Position numbers and translations under genes: made by a program
DNA from: JBMYRH01 sp049602155
GTDB taxonomy: Bacteria; Myxococcota_A; UBA9042; PHBI01; JBMYRH01
DNA length: 64,000 nucleotides
Direction: 5' to 3'
Assembly (NCBI GenBank): GCA_049602155.1
Contig: JBMYRH010000003.1
Coordinates: 1-64,000, forward strand
The notes under the pieces: generated by a model
Told to the model about the DNA's origin: nothing
Databases searched by the model: none
Seen by the model: the letters and a program-made list of their open reading frames with translations, nothing else
Shown: positions 35,696-44,694 of the stretch, one piece after another
How the letters are laid out: the number at the start of each line of letters is the position of its first letter
Numbering within the stretch: the stretch's first letter is position 1

Positions 35696-37123
35696 GTGGA
35701 GACTTTCCTTCTCATGGCAGTCGCGATCCCGCTCGTCACTGCCGTCGCAGTGTACGGGCGTCGCAGTAATGATACCGCGTGGCGAGAGGTCGGCTCTCGG
35801 TTGAAATTTGAGCTCCGTGGGAGCGGCGGACGTAGCGTGCTGGAAGGTGATCTCGCGACAGCACACATCGTCGTCGATGTCGTCGAACGTCAACGAGAGC
35901 GAAAGCAGACTGCTTGGACAAGAATCCGCGCCACGACAGATATCCCCCCGGGGCTCCTGGTCGGTGGCGAAGGGTTTTGGAAGAAGTGGAACGCCGCTCA
36001 GGGCGATGAGAGCGTGGACATGGCGGGCGTCGCCTTCGATGAGCACGTCATCGTTCGCGGCGCTGTGCCGCAAATTTTCGCGCTCCTCAACGGAGACACC
36101 CGCTCCCAGTTCAGAGAGCTCGAGCGCCGGTACCGTACGTTCGTCGCCGAAGGTATCGTTCACGTCGAGCACCTTGGCGTGATGCGGGACGTTGAGGAGC
36201 TCGCCCGACTGGTCCGACGGGTCGCGACCCTAGCGATGGCGCTCTCACTCCAGGGACCTTCGATTGCAGATCGCCTCGGTGCCAACGTCGCGACGGACTC
36301 AAACGCGCTCGTCCGGCTCCGCAACCTAGAGCTCCTGCTGGATCGCTACCCAGACTCAGAGTCGGCACGCCTCGCCTGCCAGCATGCCCTCGGTGACCGC
36401 TCACACCCGGTCGCGGTCCTCGCGGCCCTGCAGTCTGGACCAGAGGGCATCCCAGCCCTCGAGCGCGTCATTACGGACCAAAAAGCAGACCAAGACCTCA
36501 GGCTCCAGAGCCTAGGCCAGCTGATCGGGCTCGTAGAGCTCGACGAAGCCATCGCGATATTGAGCCACGCTGTGGCAGAGGAGCCTGCCCTTAGGGACAC
36601 TGCGGTCGTGACCCTGGCCAGCATCGGTCATGATCCCGGTGCAGACGTTCTGGCCTCTCTACTGGAGAGCGAAACGGCCGAGGGATGGATCGCCTACGCC
36701 CAATCCATTGCGGCGCTCGAGCGCACCGACATGACCGAGCCCTTGGAGCTCCTCTTGGAGGAGGAGGCGACAGCTGACGTCGTGACCCTCATCTTGCAAG
36801 CGCTTGAGACCGATGAGCGCTTTGCCCAGGCGGAGCCCCTCACCTTCCCTATCCCGAGCGACCTGCGCGTGGACCTTGACGTTCAGCAAGCGGCGCAAGA
36901 TGCGATGCGCGCGCTCTGCGGCTGGTCATTCGATGTGGGCCGCGTCGAGGGAGAGACCGAGGAGGAAGAGCCGGTGGAACCTGAAGAGAGCGCGGGTGAG
37001 GCGACCTTCGAGCGGCTCGATGACAAGGACGCCGCTGCCGAGGCTGAGCCCCAGGAGCGTGAGGCGCCTCAGCCCACCTCTGCGGACGGCTCAGAGGTGG
37101 AGTTTGAGCCCCAAGCTGACTGA
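35696..37123 (+). CDS. Membrane-anchored HEAT-like repeat protein
   Basis: From GTG 35696 the product is 475 residues. An N-terminal membrane anchor (VETFLLMAVAIPLVTAVAVYG) is followed by a mixed alpha/beta region of about 170 residues. From about 200, HEAT-like helical repeats appear (LVRLRNLELLLDRYPDSESA, EEPALRDTAVVTLASIGHDP). The tail is very acidic with Pro/Glu stretches (EETEEEEPVEPEESAGE-like). The frame is open upstream to 35360, but that part lacks a ribosome site and plausible content; ATG 35714 is another possible start. Its last 33 bases overlap the converging TonB-receptor gene. Function unknown. Confidence 0.68.
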   Translation: METFLLMAVAIPLVTAVAVYGRRSNDTAWREVGSRLKFELRGSGGRSVLEGDLATAHIVVDVVERQRERKQTAWTRIRATTDIPPGLLVGGEGFWKKWNAAQGDESVDMAGVAFDEHVIVRGAVPQIFALLNGDTRSQFRELERRYRTFVAEGIVHVEHLGVMRDVEELARLVRRVATLAMALSLQGPSIADRLGANVATDSNALVRLRNLELLLDRYPDSESARLACQHALGDRSHPVAVLAALQSGPEGIPALERVITDQKADQDLRLQSLGQLIGLVELDEAIAILSHAVAEEPALRDTAVVTLASIGHDPGADVLASLLESETAEGWIAYAQSIAALERTDMTEPLELLLEEEATADVVTLILQALETDERFAQAEPLTFPIPSDLRVDLDVQQAAQDAMRALCGWSFDVGRVEGETEEEEPVEPEESAGEATFERLDDKDAAAEAEPQEREAPQPTSADGSEVEFEPQAD

Positions 37124-39394
37124 GAAGGGCTTGCTCGGGCGCGCACCATACGGTCGACGTGACACGATGCTCTCCTGCATCAACAGGTTGTCGAGCTTCA
37201 GGTAGACCTCAACCTCATCGAGAGGGCGAATGTGCGCAGCGAGGTCAACCAACGGTAGCAGACCTGTGAAGAATGCCTCGTCATCACCGTCCTGGCCGGC
37301 AGTCTCTCTCATGGCATCGACCAGAGTGCCTGCGATATTCACGCCCCACCATGGCCCCTCAACGCCGACCGTGAGCGACGCTTGATGTGCCGGGACGTAG
37401 GGGAGCTCATCTCCCACCGAGACATCCTGAAACTGCGGGTTGTCTGAGGTGAACTCAGTCAGGAATTCGGTGTGGGTGAAGGTGTAACTCAAGCGCACGG
37501 GGAGATCGATCTCGGCGCCAAGATCGAACCTATGACCACCCACGAATTCGAGCCCCGCGACCAAGACCGCGCCCGCATTGTACTGCTGGTCCAGCTGCTC
37601 GGCTTCACAGCCGGCGGAGAAGCCACACTCTCCAATCAGGTTCGTGTAGTCGCTCACAAAGCCCACGACCTCAAACGACATCGACTGTCGAGAGTGGGCA
37701 TAGCGAAGGCCAAACTCGTAGTTGGTGCTGCGCTCCGGCTGAACCTCTTGCGGCTGCCCAGGTGAGACGGGGCTGAACCCTTGGTGCAGCCCAGCCAGCA
37801 CCCCAAGCTCTGGTGTGATGGCGTAATGCACCCCGAACCCCAAGAGCCCGACCAGCTGTGTATTTGAGGTTAAGCTCCCGACAAGCAGCTCCTCCATCGT
37901 GGACTCGATCGCCTCGAAGCGCACCCCCGGAGACAGAGTCAGCCCCCACCCCGAGACGCCGTAGATGAGGTGACCCGCCACGGCGAGGGTCGCGCCGATG
38001 TTCTTCGTCGTGGTGAGGACGTCTTCTTCGGCGTCGACCATGGTAGCGCCCTCCATGAAGTAGACCTCTTCGATGTGGTTCCGCGCGATCTCGTCGTAGT
38101 GCACCCGGAGACCGAACTCAATGTCGTGACTCACGGGCCCCGTCTCGAGGTTGAGGCGACCGCCCAGGGAGACCCCTTGGGAGACATAGGTGCGCGCGTT
38201 GGTCCCGAGCATCAGCGACTCACCCTCCGTGTAGCTGTCTTGCTCTCCGGTGAGGATGGCGTAGTAGACGGCCCGCTCTGCGCCATCCGGGCTCGCGAGG
38301 ATGTCGCTCAACGCCATGCCATCCTGGAAGCGCCCCACTTTCCGCCAAGCACGATAGTAATCGTGACGGTACCCGGTGACTGCGACCTCAAACCAATCGC
38401 CGACGCTCAGTGTGTAGGAGAGCTGGAGTTGCAGCCTGTCGTTGTCCATGCGATCGAGCTGACTCGCAACATAGCGACGATAAGGCGTGGCCTCAAAGTC
38501 CGCGTCCGTGAGCCCTAAATACGTCTCATTCGAGCCCTCAAGGGAGTAGCCCGCCTTGAGGTCCACGCGGTGATAAATGGTGGCCAAGGGGTCGGTCTGC
38601 ACCATCCCTTTCAGCATGAACTCACCTTTTTGGAAGCCCGTGTTGCCGCCGCCGTCGAGGTCCTTGAACCCGTCGCTGTTCAAGAGCACCCCTTCAAGCA
38701 AGAGGCCGCCCCAGCTGTTGCTCACCCCGAAGTGCCCATGCAGCTTCCCGTAGTTGGTCATCCCGTAGGCCAAGTCCAGCATCCCAGTCGCTTTTTGGGG
38801 GATCGCCCGTGTGACAAAATTCACAGCGCCACCGATGGTGTTTGGGCCGTAACGAATGGCCGCCGGTCCTTTGAAGACCTCGACACCTTGCATACGGGTC
38901 ATGAGCGGGAAGTAATAGGCGGCGGGGGCGCTGTAAGGCGCTGGTCCGAACAGGACCTCGTCCTCCATCAGGGTGACCTTCTTGGACCTATCTGAGCTGG
39001 CACCCCGGAGGCCGATATTTGGCCGAAGACCAAAGCCGTCTTCTTGCCGCAAGTACACCCCCGGCACTTTCAACAGGACAGCGTGCGGGTCGTCTTGCTC
39101 GAAGACCTCAAGCTGCGCCTCGGTGAGGAGGTGGGCTGAACCCCCGATCCGAGCAAGTTCCTGGAGCCGGTAACGAATCAATACGTCCGGGAGGATGACC
39201 TCGTCCTCACCCTCTTGAACGCCGTCATCATCTTCTTCCTCGACCTCAATGTCCCCGACCTCGATATCCTCGACCTCAATGTCCTCGACCTCAATCTCCT
39301 CGACCCTCACGTCGTCGGACGCCTCCGCGACGGCGGGCCAAAGCCACGCGCTGGCTAAGAATGTGAGGGTTGTCAGGGGAGATCTAAGGTTCAA
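37091..39394 (-). CDS. TonB-dependent outer-membrane receptor, FecA-like
   Basis: The 767-residue protein has a signal peptide (ends about AVAEASDD) and a striking acidic repeat just after it (VEEIEVEDIEVEDIEVGDIE). The plug domain spans about residues 65-180 (GLRPNIGLRGASSDRSKKVTL, FKGPAAIRYGPNTIGGAVNF), and the beta-barrel extends to the C-terminal aromatic-ended strand (FSVSLGLKLHL). The plug best resembles ferric-dicitrate/siderophore receptors. It is the last gene of the Fur-linked minus-strand run. The TTG start overlaps the HTTM stop by four bases (TTGA). It likely imports an iron chelate using the divergent TonB. Confidence 0.92.
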   Translation of the reverse strand: MNLRSPLTTLTFLASAWLWPAVAEASDDVRVEEIEVEDIEVEDIEVGDIEVEEEDDDGVQEGEDEVILPDVLIRYRLQELARIGGSAHLLTEAQLEVFEQDDPHAVLLKVPGVYLRQEDGFGLRPNIGLRGASSDRSKKVTLMEDEVLFGPAPYSAPAAYYFPLMTRMQGVEVFKGPAAIRYGPNTIGGAVNFVTRAIPQKATGMLDLAYGMTNYGKLHGHFGVSNSWGGLLLEGVLLNSDGFKDLDGGGNTGFQKGEFMLKGMVQTDPLATIYHRVDLKAGYSLEGSNETYLGLTDADFEATPYRRYVASQLDRMDNDRLQLQLSYTLSVGDWFEVAVTGYRHDYYRAWRKVGRFQDGMALSDILASPDGAERAVYYAILTGEQDSYTEGESLMLGTNARTYVSQGVSLGGRLNLETGPVSHDIEFGLRVHYDEIARNHIEEVYFMEGATMVDAEEDVLTTTKNIGATLAVAGHLIYGVSGWGLTLSPGVRFEAIESTMEELLVGSLTSNTQLVGLLGFGVHYAITPELGVLAGLHQGFSPVSPGQPQEVQPERSTNYEFGLRYAHSRQSMSFEVVGFVSDYTNLIGECGFSAGCEAEQLDQQYNAGAVLVAGLEFVGGHRFDLGAEIDLPVRLSYTFTHTEFLTEFTSDNPQFQDVSVGDELPYVPAHQASLTVGVEGPWWGVNIAGTLVDAMRETAGQDGDDEAFFTGLLPLVDLAAHIRPLDEVEVYLKLDNLLMQESIVSRRPYGARPSKPFSVSLGLKLHL

Positions 39395-40782
39395 GGTGAT
39401 GCCGTCGATGTCGAAGGATTACGGAGTGGTCGAAGCAAGATGGGGGGATCGTTGGGCGCTGGTGTAATCCACTCTGCGCGCGAAAGCCCATCGTGGATCT
39501 GCGCCAGATCCACATTCGGGTCAATTAGAGCCTGCATGCGGCGACCATTAAGAGACGCCATAGCGTCAACTCGAACTTCAACCTCTCGATGCCCATCGGC
39601 GCGCATTTCGTCCGCAATATGGTGCGCCAACTGTAAAATCTGGTCGGGTTGACCCGACATCTCTCGCTCTTGATGACTTGTGAGGTAGCGCGACGGATAA
39701 ACGTGACGCTCGCGCTCCCAACGATCACTGCGCACACGGTAAGTGACGCTGCCGTTCTTCTCACGCACCATCACTTTCCAAGCGAAGCGCATCCCCTGTT
39801 CGTGCCACAGGACATCGCCACCGTAGAGGAAAGCGCGCGCTGGGACCGCAGCTTGAAGCGTGACATAGACGGTCATCCCGACGACTGCGAGGCGTTGAGC
39901 GTGCGACCAGCCCCGCGATGCCATCGGGCGGGGTGCAGGGGACCAGCTCGAGCGGTTCAAGAAGCGACGCGGCCAGCTCGGCTCAAAGAAGACTGTCAGG
40001 GACACGACCATGATCCACGGGAACATCCCGATGTTGAAGAAGACCCCCACGAGCCCGTGGAAGATGAGCGCAGCGAGGTAGGCGAAGGGCCGCGTGCGCC
40101 GCCAGAGCATTAAAGGGATGACGCAGGCGTCATAGAGGAACCCACCCCAGCTCATTGCCAACGCGACGCCTGGTAGATCCAAGTAGGGGCCGATCAGCGC
40201 GATGTCAGTCCGAGCCGCGAGCCAAATACCCATAGGCTGACCGTGCACCAACCAATCCGAGCCCGTCTTGGCGACGGCGGCGTAGGTGTAGACCACGGCG
40301 ACTTGAAACCTGAGCAACCACGTCATCCACGCGGGGAATGTCCGCCGTGAGAGCCGACCACGGCGCCAGGCGTCGAGGCTGAATGCGTCTCCGAGGGGCA
40401 TAAGGCAGAGCAAAAGAGCGAGGAGGCTCACGAGGTAGTAGTGGTTCAGGTAGTTCGTCACATCGATCAACTCGACGTAGGTGAAGAGCAGAAAGAAGGC
40501 GACGATGGCCCCGCGATAGAAGAGCCCGAGTGCGACACAGAGCGACGCGAGCGCCATCGCAATAAATGCGCCATACATAGCCCATGAGGGGAGCACTTGG
40601 ATCCACTCTAACCCCATGAAGGAGAAGAAGAATGTGGGGATCACGAACGCCTGCTCGACCCACCCTTCCGCCAAGAAACGTAGGGAGGACGTGAGCGTAA
40701 GGAGCCCAAAGAGGACCCTGAACGCGGTGAGGCCCAGGGCATCTAATGGTCGCTCGGCTCGGCGTAACAAGGCGGCACGCAT
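39391..40782 (-). CDS. HTTM / vitamin-K-dependent gamma-carboxylase-like membrane protein
   Basis: From ATG 40782 the product is 463 residues; the ORF extends to 40833, but GAGGGG lies just upstream of ATG 40782. About eight membrane spans with the bacterial HTTM pattern are seen (FRVLFGLLTLTSSLRFLAEG, VTNYLNHYYLVSLLALLLCL, MPLGDAFSLDAW, VAVVYTYAAVAKTGSDWLVHG). A soluble C-terminal domain of about 150 residues follows. Bacterial members have no proven carboxylase activity in most cases. Its place between an imelysin-like lipoprotein and a TonB receptor ties it to iron uptake. Confidence 0.85.
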   Translation of the reverse strand: MRAALLRRAERPLDALGLTAFRVLFGLLTLTSSLRFLAEGWVEQAFVIPTFFFSFMGLEWIQVLPSWAMYGAFIAMALASLCVALGLFYRGAIVAFFLLFTYVELIDVTNYLNHYYLVSLLALLLCLMPLGDAFSLDAWRRGRLSRRTFPAWMTWLLRFQVAVVYTYAAVAKTGSDWLVHGQPMGIWLAARTDIALIGPYLDLPGVALAMSWGGFLYDACVIPLMLWRRTRPFAYLAALIFHGLVGVFFNIGMFPWIMVVSLTVFFEPSWPRRFLNRSSWSPAPRPMASRGWSHAQRLAVVGMTVYVTLQAAVPARAFLYGGDVLWHEQGMRFAWKVMVREKNGSVTYRVRSDRWERERHVYPSRYLTSHQEREMSGQPDQILQLAHHIADEMRADGHREVEVRVDAMASLNGRRMQALIDPNVDLAQIHDGLSRAEWITPAPNDPPILLRPLRNPSTSTASP

Positions 40783-40795
40783 GCCATCCCCTCGA

Positions 40796-42139
40796 TCAGT
40801 CGTTGTCGCCCGCAGCGCGGTTCGGGATCTCAAGATCCAAGGTGCTCATGAACTCGGTCTTCAACAGATCGGTCACACTCTTGACCGCCGAGTAGATGTT
40901 CACGAGCTCATCCGGGTTGCTCTCAAGCATCTCGGAGAAAGAGATGTCGGAGGCTAGGAGCATCTCGATTGCCGTGTCCAACTTCGCGTTGAAGTCCTCC
41001 GCGAGGGCAGAGGCCCCCATGTCGGTCAACACGTCATCAAACCCGAGGTCAGCTGCGGCGTCAGGACCACCTTGAAAGAGCCACTGCAGGGCTTGAAAGT
41101 TTGCGAGCACGTTCTCCTTGGAGTGCTTGGACCATCGGGCCTCAAGCATCTCGGGGCATGTCGCCTCTTCACACGTGCTGATGCCCGCAGGGTGAGCGAT
41201 CTTCATGTCCTTAGCCTGCTTCTCAGCGTAGAACATCGCGTCCGAGATGGCGTTAAGCGCCTGCTGTGCGCTGCCGTATATCGTGCTCGTCTTCCCAGCC
41301 CCGCCAAGCTGACTCGCGAAGCCACCATCACCCTCCCAGGCGTCAACAAGCGCCTTTGCCTCTGCGGTGATGAGCACGCTGAGGGTGTGCGCATAGGCAG
41401 CCCGACGGCCAGTCAGCTCCCCGGAGCTCACCAAGTCCTGCCAGACACCCTCTTTGTTGATCATGCTGGTGCTCTTACACGCGTTGGTGCCGCTCTCCTT
41501 AAAGAGTAAGTACTCAAGGGCATCAAGTCCCCGTGCGTTCACGAGCTCCGCCGCAAATGCTTGTGGGTCGCTGTGAACGTCTTCGGTCAGCTCCTGGTCG
41601 ACACGACATGGGTTGATCGTTGGCCAGGAGTAAATCTCGGAGCGACGATCCTCACCGCCGAGCGCTGTCGTCATCGAGCCCGCAGGGCCCACCTGCATCA
41701 CCTCGGCGTACTGCCATGCCGTCATCGCGTCCCGCCAAGCCCCTTGCAGCGCAGTGAAGTCGCTCACCGACTGTGAGTTGCCGTACGCGGCAGCTGCGGC
41801 CTCAAGGGCCTCTGCCTTCGTATGGAAGTCTTGATAGGTCGGCACTATCACCTTGTCAGCGAGGCCCGCGAGGAGCTGACGGTGCACATCAGAGGCCTGC
41901 CTGGGCGTGTCTGCTCGTGCGCCGGCTGTGTCCTCAAGGGGCCCTGGGCCGGGTGCCCCTCCAGCGTCAGCGGCGCGCGCGCTCCCAGAGCCACTGCTGT
42001 CGGCTGCGTTCTCACCGAGTCGGTTGTCCGAACCGCTCTCGAGAACATCGGACATACTCTCGCTGCCACACCCTGCCATCGAGAGCGCGAAGGCAGTCAC
42101 CGTGCATCCGCAAACCAGACTTCTCGTCAGACGATTCAT
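40796..42139 (-). CDS. Imelysin-like (peptidase M75 family) lipoprotein
   Basis: From ATG 42139, with AGGAG upstream, the product is 447 residues. It has a lipoprotein signal (MNRLTRSLVCGCTVTAFALSMAGC), a disordered Ser/Gly/Ala/Asp linker, and then the imelysin helical domain (VIVPTYQDFHTKAEAL near residue 105, GLDALEYLLF near 230, ITAEAKALVDAW near 290). The family includes EfeO/IrpA-type iron-regulated periplasmic proteins. The conserved G-x-H-x-x-E motif of the peptidase group appears here as GLDALE, so iron binding or scaffolding is more likely than proteolysis. A strong hairpin lies just upstream. Confidence 0.87.
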   Translation of the reverse strand: MNRLTRSLVCGCTVTAFALSMAGCGSESMSDVLESGSDNRLGENAADSSGSGSARAADAGGAPGPGPLEDTAGARADTPRQASDVHRQLLAGLADKVIVPTYQDFHTKAEALEAAAAAYGNSQSVSDFTALQGAWRDAMTAWQYAEVMQVGPAGSMTTALGGEDRRSEIYSWPTINPCRVDQELTEDVHSDPQAFAAELVNARGLDALEYLLFKESGTNACKSTSMINKEGVWQDLVSSGELTGRRAAYAHTLSVLITAEAKALVDAWEGDGGFASQLGGAGKTSTIYGSAQQALNAISDAMFYAEKQAKDMKIAHPAGISTCEEATCPEMLEARWSKHSKENVLANFQALQWLFQGGPDAAADLGFDDVLTDMGASALAEDFNAKLDTAIEMLLASDISFSEMLESNPDELVNIYSAVKSVTDLLKTEFMSTLDLEIPNRAAGDND

Positions 42140-42162
42140 ATGGCGTACTCCTGAGAACAAAA

Positions 42163-42191
42163 GCGGGCCAAGTTCTCAAAACTTGGCCCGC
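42163..42191 (-). terminator. Internal terminator or attenuator hairpin in the iron operon
   Basis: A perfect 12-base inverted repeat (GCGGGCCAAGTT 42163-42174, AACTTGGCCCGC 42180-42191) with a five-base loop. On the minus strand it is followed by TTTTGTT, a short U tract. It sits between the fasciclin/DUF4856-like gene and the imelysin gene, so it would lower expression of the distal genes or stabilise the 3' end of the first message. Confidence 0.82.
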
Positions 42192-42262
42192 GCGTCGGAT
42201 TGTGACCCGGAGAACCGGATCATTTCAAATCATGCGGGCGCTATGTAGGGCCCCTCTGGGCT

Positions 42263-44419
42263 CTACCAACCTGCTGCGTTGTCAGCGTCGAAGCCGTAAG
42301 CATCGCGAAGGATGTCACGGGCTTCGAGCAAGTCAGCCTCGTAGCCTGCCAAGTCACCGTCTGCGAGCACAGGCGCGGTCCCCACTAAGTCATGGAACTT
42401 CACGAAGTCTGCGTCGCTCAGTGGCGAGTGGGGGCTGAACTGGAAGCCGAGAGCAAAGCCCTTCAACTCCCCCCAATGCTTGGCATGGTTGGAGAAGCTG
42501 TAGGTCGGCTCGGCGTCGTCACCCGCGGCAGCGTCAACGGAGATATCGGCCATGTCACCGAGCGTGTCGTTGATGTAGTGGATGGCCGTTGCAGCGAACG
42601 CCTTCTCCCACCCCCAAACGATGGTGTCACGGTAGCCCTTGAGCTCGGTCATGTGCGCCTCGGAGAGTGCGCCGGGGTTGTTGTGGATGAGCGTACGGCC
42701 GGCCAAGAAGGCATCGAAGACCTCCTTGGTGAAGTCCGTGGGGGCGGCACCGTCTTTGGAGCCAAGGTCACGCTTGGCTGCGTTTCGCGACGCCGCGAAA
42801 TTGTACTCGCTTTTGAGGGAGATCATCCCATCTGCGTCGGTGTCGAAGTAAACCTGCTTCTCATCAGAGCCACCCGTGCCGGCGATCTCGTCGTCACTGT
42901 AAGCGGCGTAGTTACGTGCTGCACCAAAGTAGCCGAAACCCTCGTCCCATGCGTGCGCCAAACCAGTGTAAGCCGCCCCTGCCTCGAGCTCATTGCTCGC
43001 CATCAGGCCCTTTCCTGCCATGTCGTCGTCCAAGTAGTCATCAGCCCCCTGGCTAAAGGTGATGGCGACGGTCAGGAACTTCTGAATGAGCTGCTGAAGG
43101 TCGTGTCCCTCAGGGGTGAGGTAGACAGGCCAAGTGATCTCGCCATTCTCACGCGCCACAGCGTTGGCGGCGACCATGCCGAACCAAGCGTCGAGCATCC
43201 CGTCAGGGGTGGTGATCCCTGTCCAACCCGCAAACGCACCTTCGGTCGCGTCGGCGCAGTTGAGGTTGTCACCCGCTTTGGCGTTGTTCGGGTCCCAGCA
43301 CTTGTGATCCGTCTTTGGATCGTTTCCTGCCAGCTTATCCTTGAGGTTGGCGGTAGCGATGTCTGCGTAGACGTTCTCGAGGAGCGCGGTGACAGGGTTG
43401 GTGTCTGTGTTCAACAGGTAGTCAGCCGGAAGAGCTGTATCTTCGCCGTCCACCTCTGCTTCGAAGCTGAAGTAGAAGTCGAACTCGACGAGCACCTCGT
43501 CAACATCGACAGGGTCAAGTCCACCAGTGGCCTCGGTGCCATCGACGAGGTCTGTGAGCGCACCGATGTAACGCTTGAGGTCCAGGATGAGCACCTGTCG
43601 CATCGTTTGACCCGTATACTTCACAGAGCTGCAGCTGGGGCAGTACGCCCACTGCGGGAAGGGGCTGTCGTCTGCGGGCATGCAGTCCGCTTTCGGCTGA
43701 CCACACACGCACTCATCCATCGGGGGCCCCTGGTAGCAACCACCGGACCCAAAGTTGTAGGTCTCGGGGATCTCAATGGGCTCCGGCTTGTCGTGCCCCC
43801 CCATCGGCGGCATCAAGATGGCATCGATGACGTGGATGACGCCATTGGAGGCCATCACGTCCGTCGCAGTCACGTTGACCTTGCCGTCGAGGACCACAGC
43901 ACCGTTGACAACTTCAATCGTGAGGGCCCCACCCTGAAGGGTCGTCGCCGAGGTCATCGTGACCACGTCCGCTGCAAGGACCTCACCAGCGACAACATGG
44001 TAGGTGAGGATCTGCGTGAGCATATCCGTGTCAGCAACGAGTTCCTCGACCGTCATATTCATCGCCTCGAGCGTCGCAGTGATTGCGGCGTCGTTCGGGG
44101 CAAAGACGGTGAAGGGGCCCTCACCAGAGAGCGTCCCTGCGAGGTCAGCGGCAGTCACAGCGGCCAACAAGAGGCTGAAGTCGCCAGCAGCCTCGGCCAC
44201 CTCTGGGATCGTGCCCGGCTCAGCCGGTCCAGTGCCGTCATCCTCCGGTGTAGGCTCGGTGGTGTCATTTTCGGGATCGACTGTGCTGGTGTCGGCCGCT
44301 GTCGAGGTGTCGTCCGCATCAGTCGTCGTTCCGTCATCACCGCAGCCCACGAGCGCCATGCAAGACATCGCCACGACGGCAGCTACTCGCATGGGCTTCG
44401 TATAACGAATCAAGTGCAT
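42263..44419 (-). CDS. Lipoprotein with fasciclin domain fused to a DUF4856-like domain
   Basis: From ATG 44419 (GAAGG/GAGAG upstream) the product is 718 residues. It has a lipoprotein signal (MALVGC), an acidic Thr/Asp/Glu linker, and one fasciclin domain at about residues 69-206 (GPFTVFAPNDAAI, ILTYHVVAGEVLAADV, ASNGVIHVIDAILMPP). A Cys-rich connector follows (about 215-265), then a large helical C-terminal domain that resembles the DUF4856 proteins found with imelysins (AWFGMVAANAVARENGEITW, HAWDEGFGYFGAARNYA). It is the first gene after two Fur-box-like sites, so it should be the most strongly iron-regulated. It could capture iron or haem at the surface; that is inference. Confidence 0.85.
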   Translation of the reverse strand: MHLIRYTKPMRVAAVVAMSCMALVGCGDDGTTTDADDTSTAADTSTVDPENDTTEPTPEDDGTGPAEPGTIPEVAEAAGDFSLLLAAVTAADLAGTLSGEGPFTVFAPNDAAITATLEAMNMTVEELVADTDMLTQILTYHVVAGEVLAADVVTMTSATTLQGGALTIEVVNGAVVLDGKVNVTATDVMASNGVIHVIDAILMPPMGGHDKPEPIEIPETYNFGSGGCYQGPPMDECVCGQPKADCMPADDSPFPQWAYCPSCSSVKYTGQTMRQVLILDLKRYIGALTDLVDGTEATGGLDPVDVDEVLVEFDFYFSFEAEVDGEDTALPADYLLNTDTNPVTALLENVYADIATANLKDKLAGNDPKTDHKCWDPNNAKAGDNLNCADATEGAFAGWTGITTPDGMLDAWFGMVAANAVARENGEITWPVYLTPEGHDLQQLIQKFLTVAITFSQGADDYLDDDMAGKGLMASNELEAGAAYTGLAHAWDEGFGYFGAARNYAAYSDDEIAGTGGSDEKQVYFDTDADGMISLKSEYNFAASRNAAKRDLGSKDGAAPTDFTKEVFDAFLAGRTLIHNNPGALSEAHMTELKGYRDTIVWGWEKAFAATAIHYINDTLGDMADISVDAAAGDDAEPTYSFSNHAKHWGELKGFALGFQFSPHSPLSDADFVKFHDLVGTAPVLADGDLAGYEADLLEARDILRDAYGFDADNAAGW

Positions 44420-44484
44420 CTCTCGCCTTCCTTGTTTGCTTGTCGCGTGTGCGCCTAGAGCGCATGCCCTCAGGCATGGCACTC

Positions 44485-44503
44485 GGTAATGATTATTATT
44501 TTC
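44485..44503. promoter_or_regulatory. Fur-box-like site 1
   Basis: The sequence GGTAATGATTATTATTTTC matches the 19-base Fur consensus at 15 positions by my count. It lies in the AT-rich divergent region, 66 bases upstream of the fasciclin/DUF4856-like gene start. Confidence 0.75.
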
Positions 44504-44524
44504 AACAAGAGTTCAAGTCTTTTT

Positions 44525-44543
44525 GAAAATGATTATCAAAACA
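44525..44543. promoter_or_regulatory. Fur-box-like site 2
   Basis: GAAAATGATTATCAAAACA matches the Fur consensus at 13 of 19 positions, including the central ATGATTATCA core. It lies about 20 bases from site 1, so the two may bind Fur cooperatively. Confidence 0.65.
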
Positions 44544-44664
44544 AGTTGAGCGGGCCCAGTCGCGCCTCTGCACCGTTTTGTCCAGGCAGGATCACCTCAG
44601 GCATCTCTCTGCGGGAACGTCCAAGACCTTGACGCGGTCCCTCAAGATGTGTTCTCTCACAATT

Positions 44665-44683
44665 GAGAGCGACTATCATTACC
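44665..44683. promoter_or_regulatory. Fur-box-like site 3, upstream of tonB
   Basis: GAGAGCGACTATCATTACC matches the Fur consensus at 13 of 19 positions, with a good right half (ATCATTA). It ends 11 bases before the preferred tonB ATG at 44695. This supports a start downstream of the ORF limit at 44578. Confidence 0.5.
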
Positions 44684-44694
44684 GGTTGGTGGGA

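Noticed and set aside
42392..44458. 688-codon plus-strand frame opposite the fasciclin/DUF4856-like gene
   Set aside because: The minus strand has a signal peptide, fasciclin motifs and Fur boxes. The opposite frame shows no recognisable domain.
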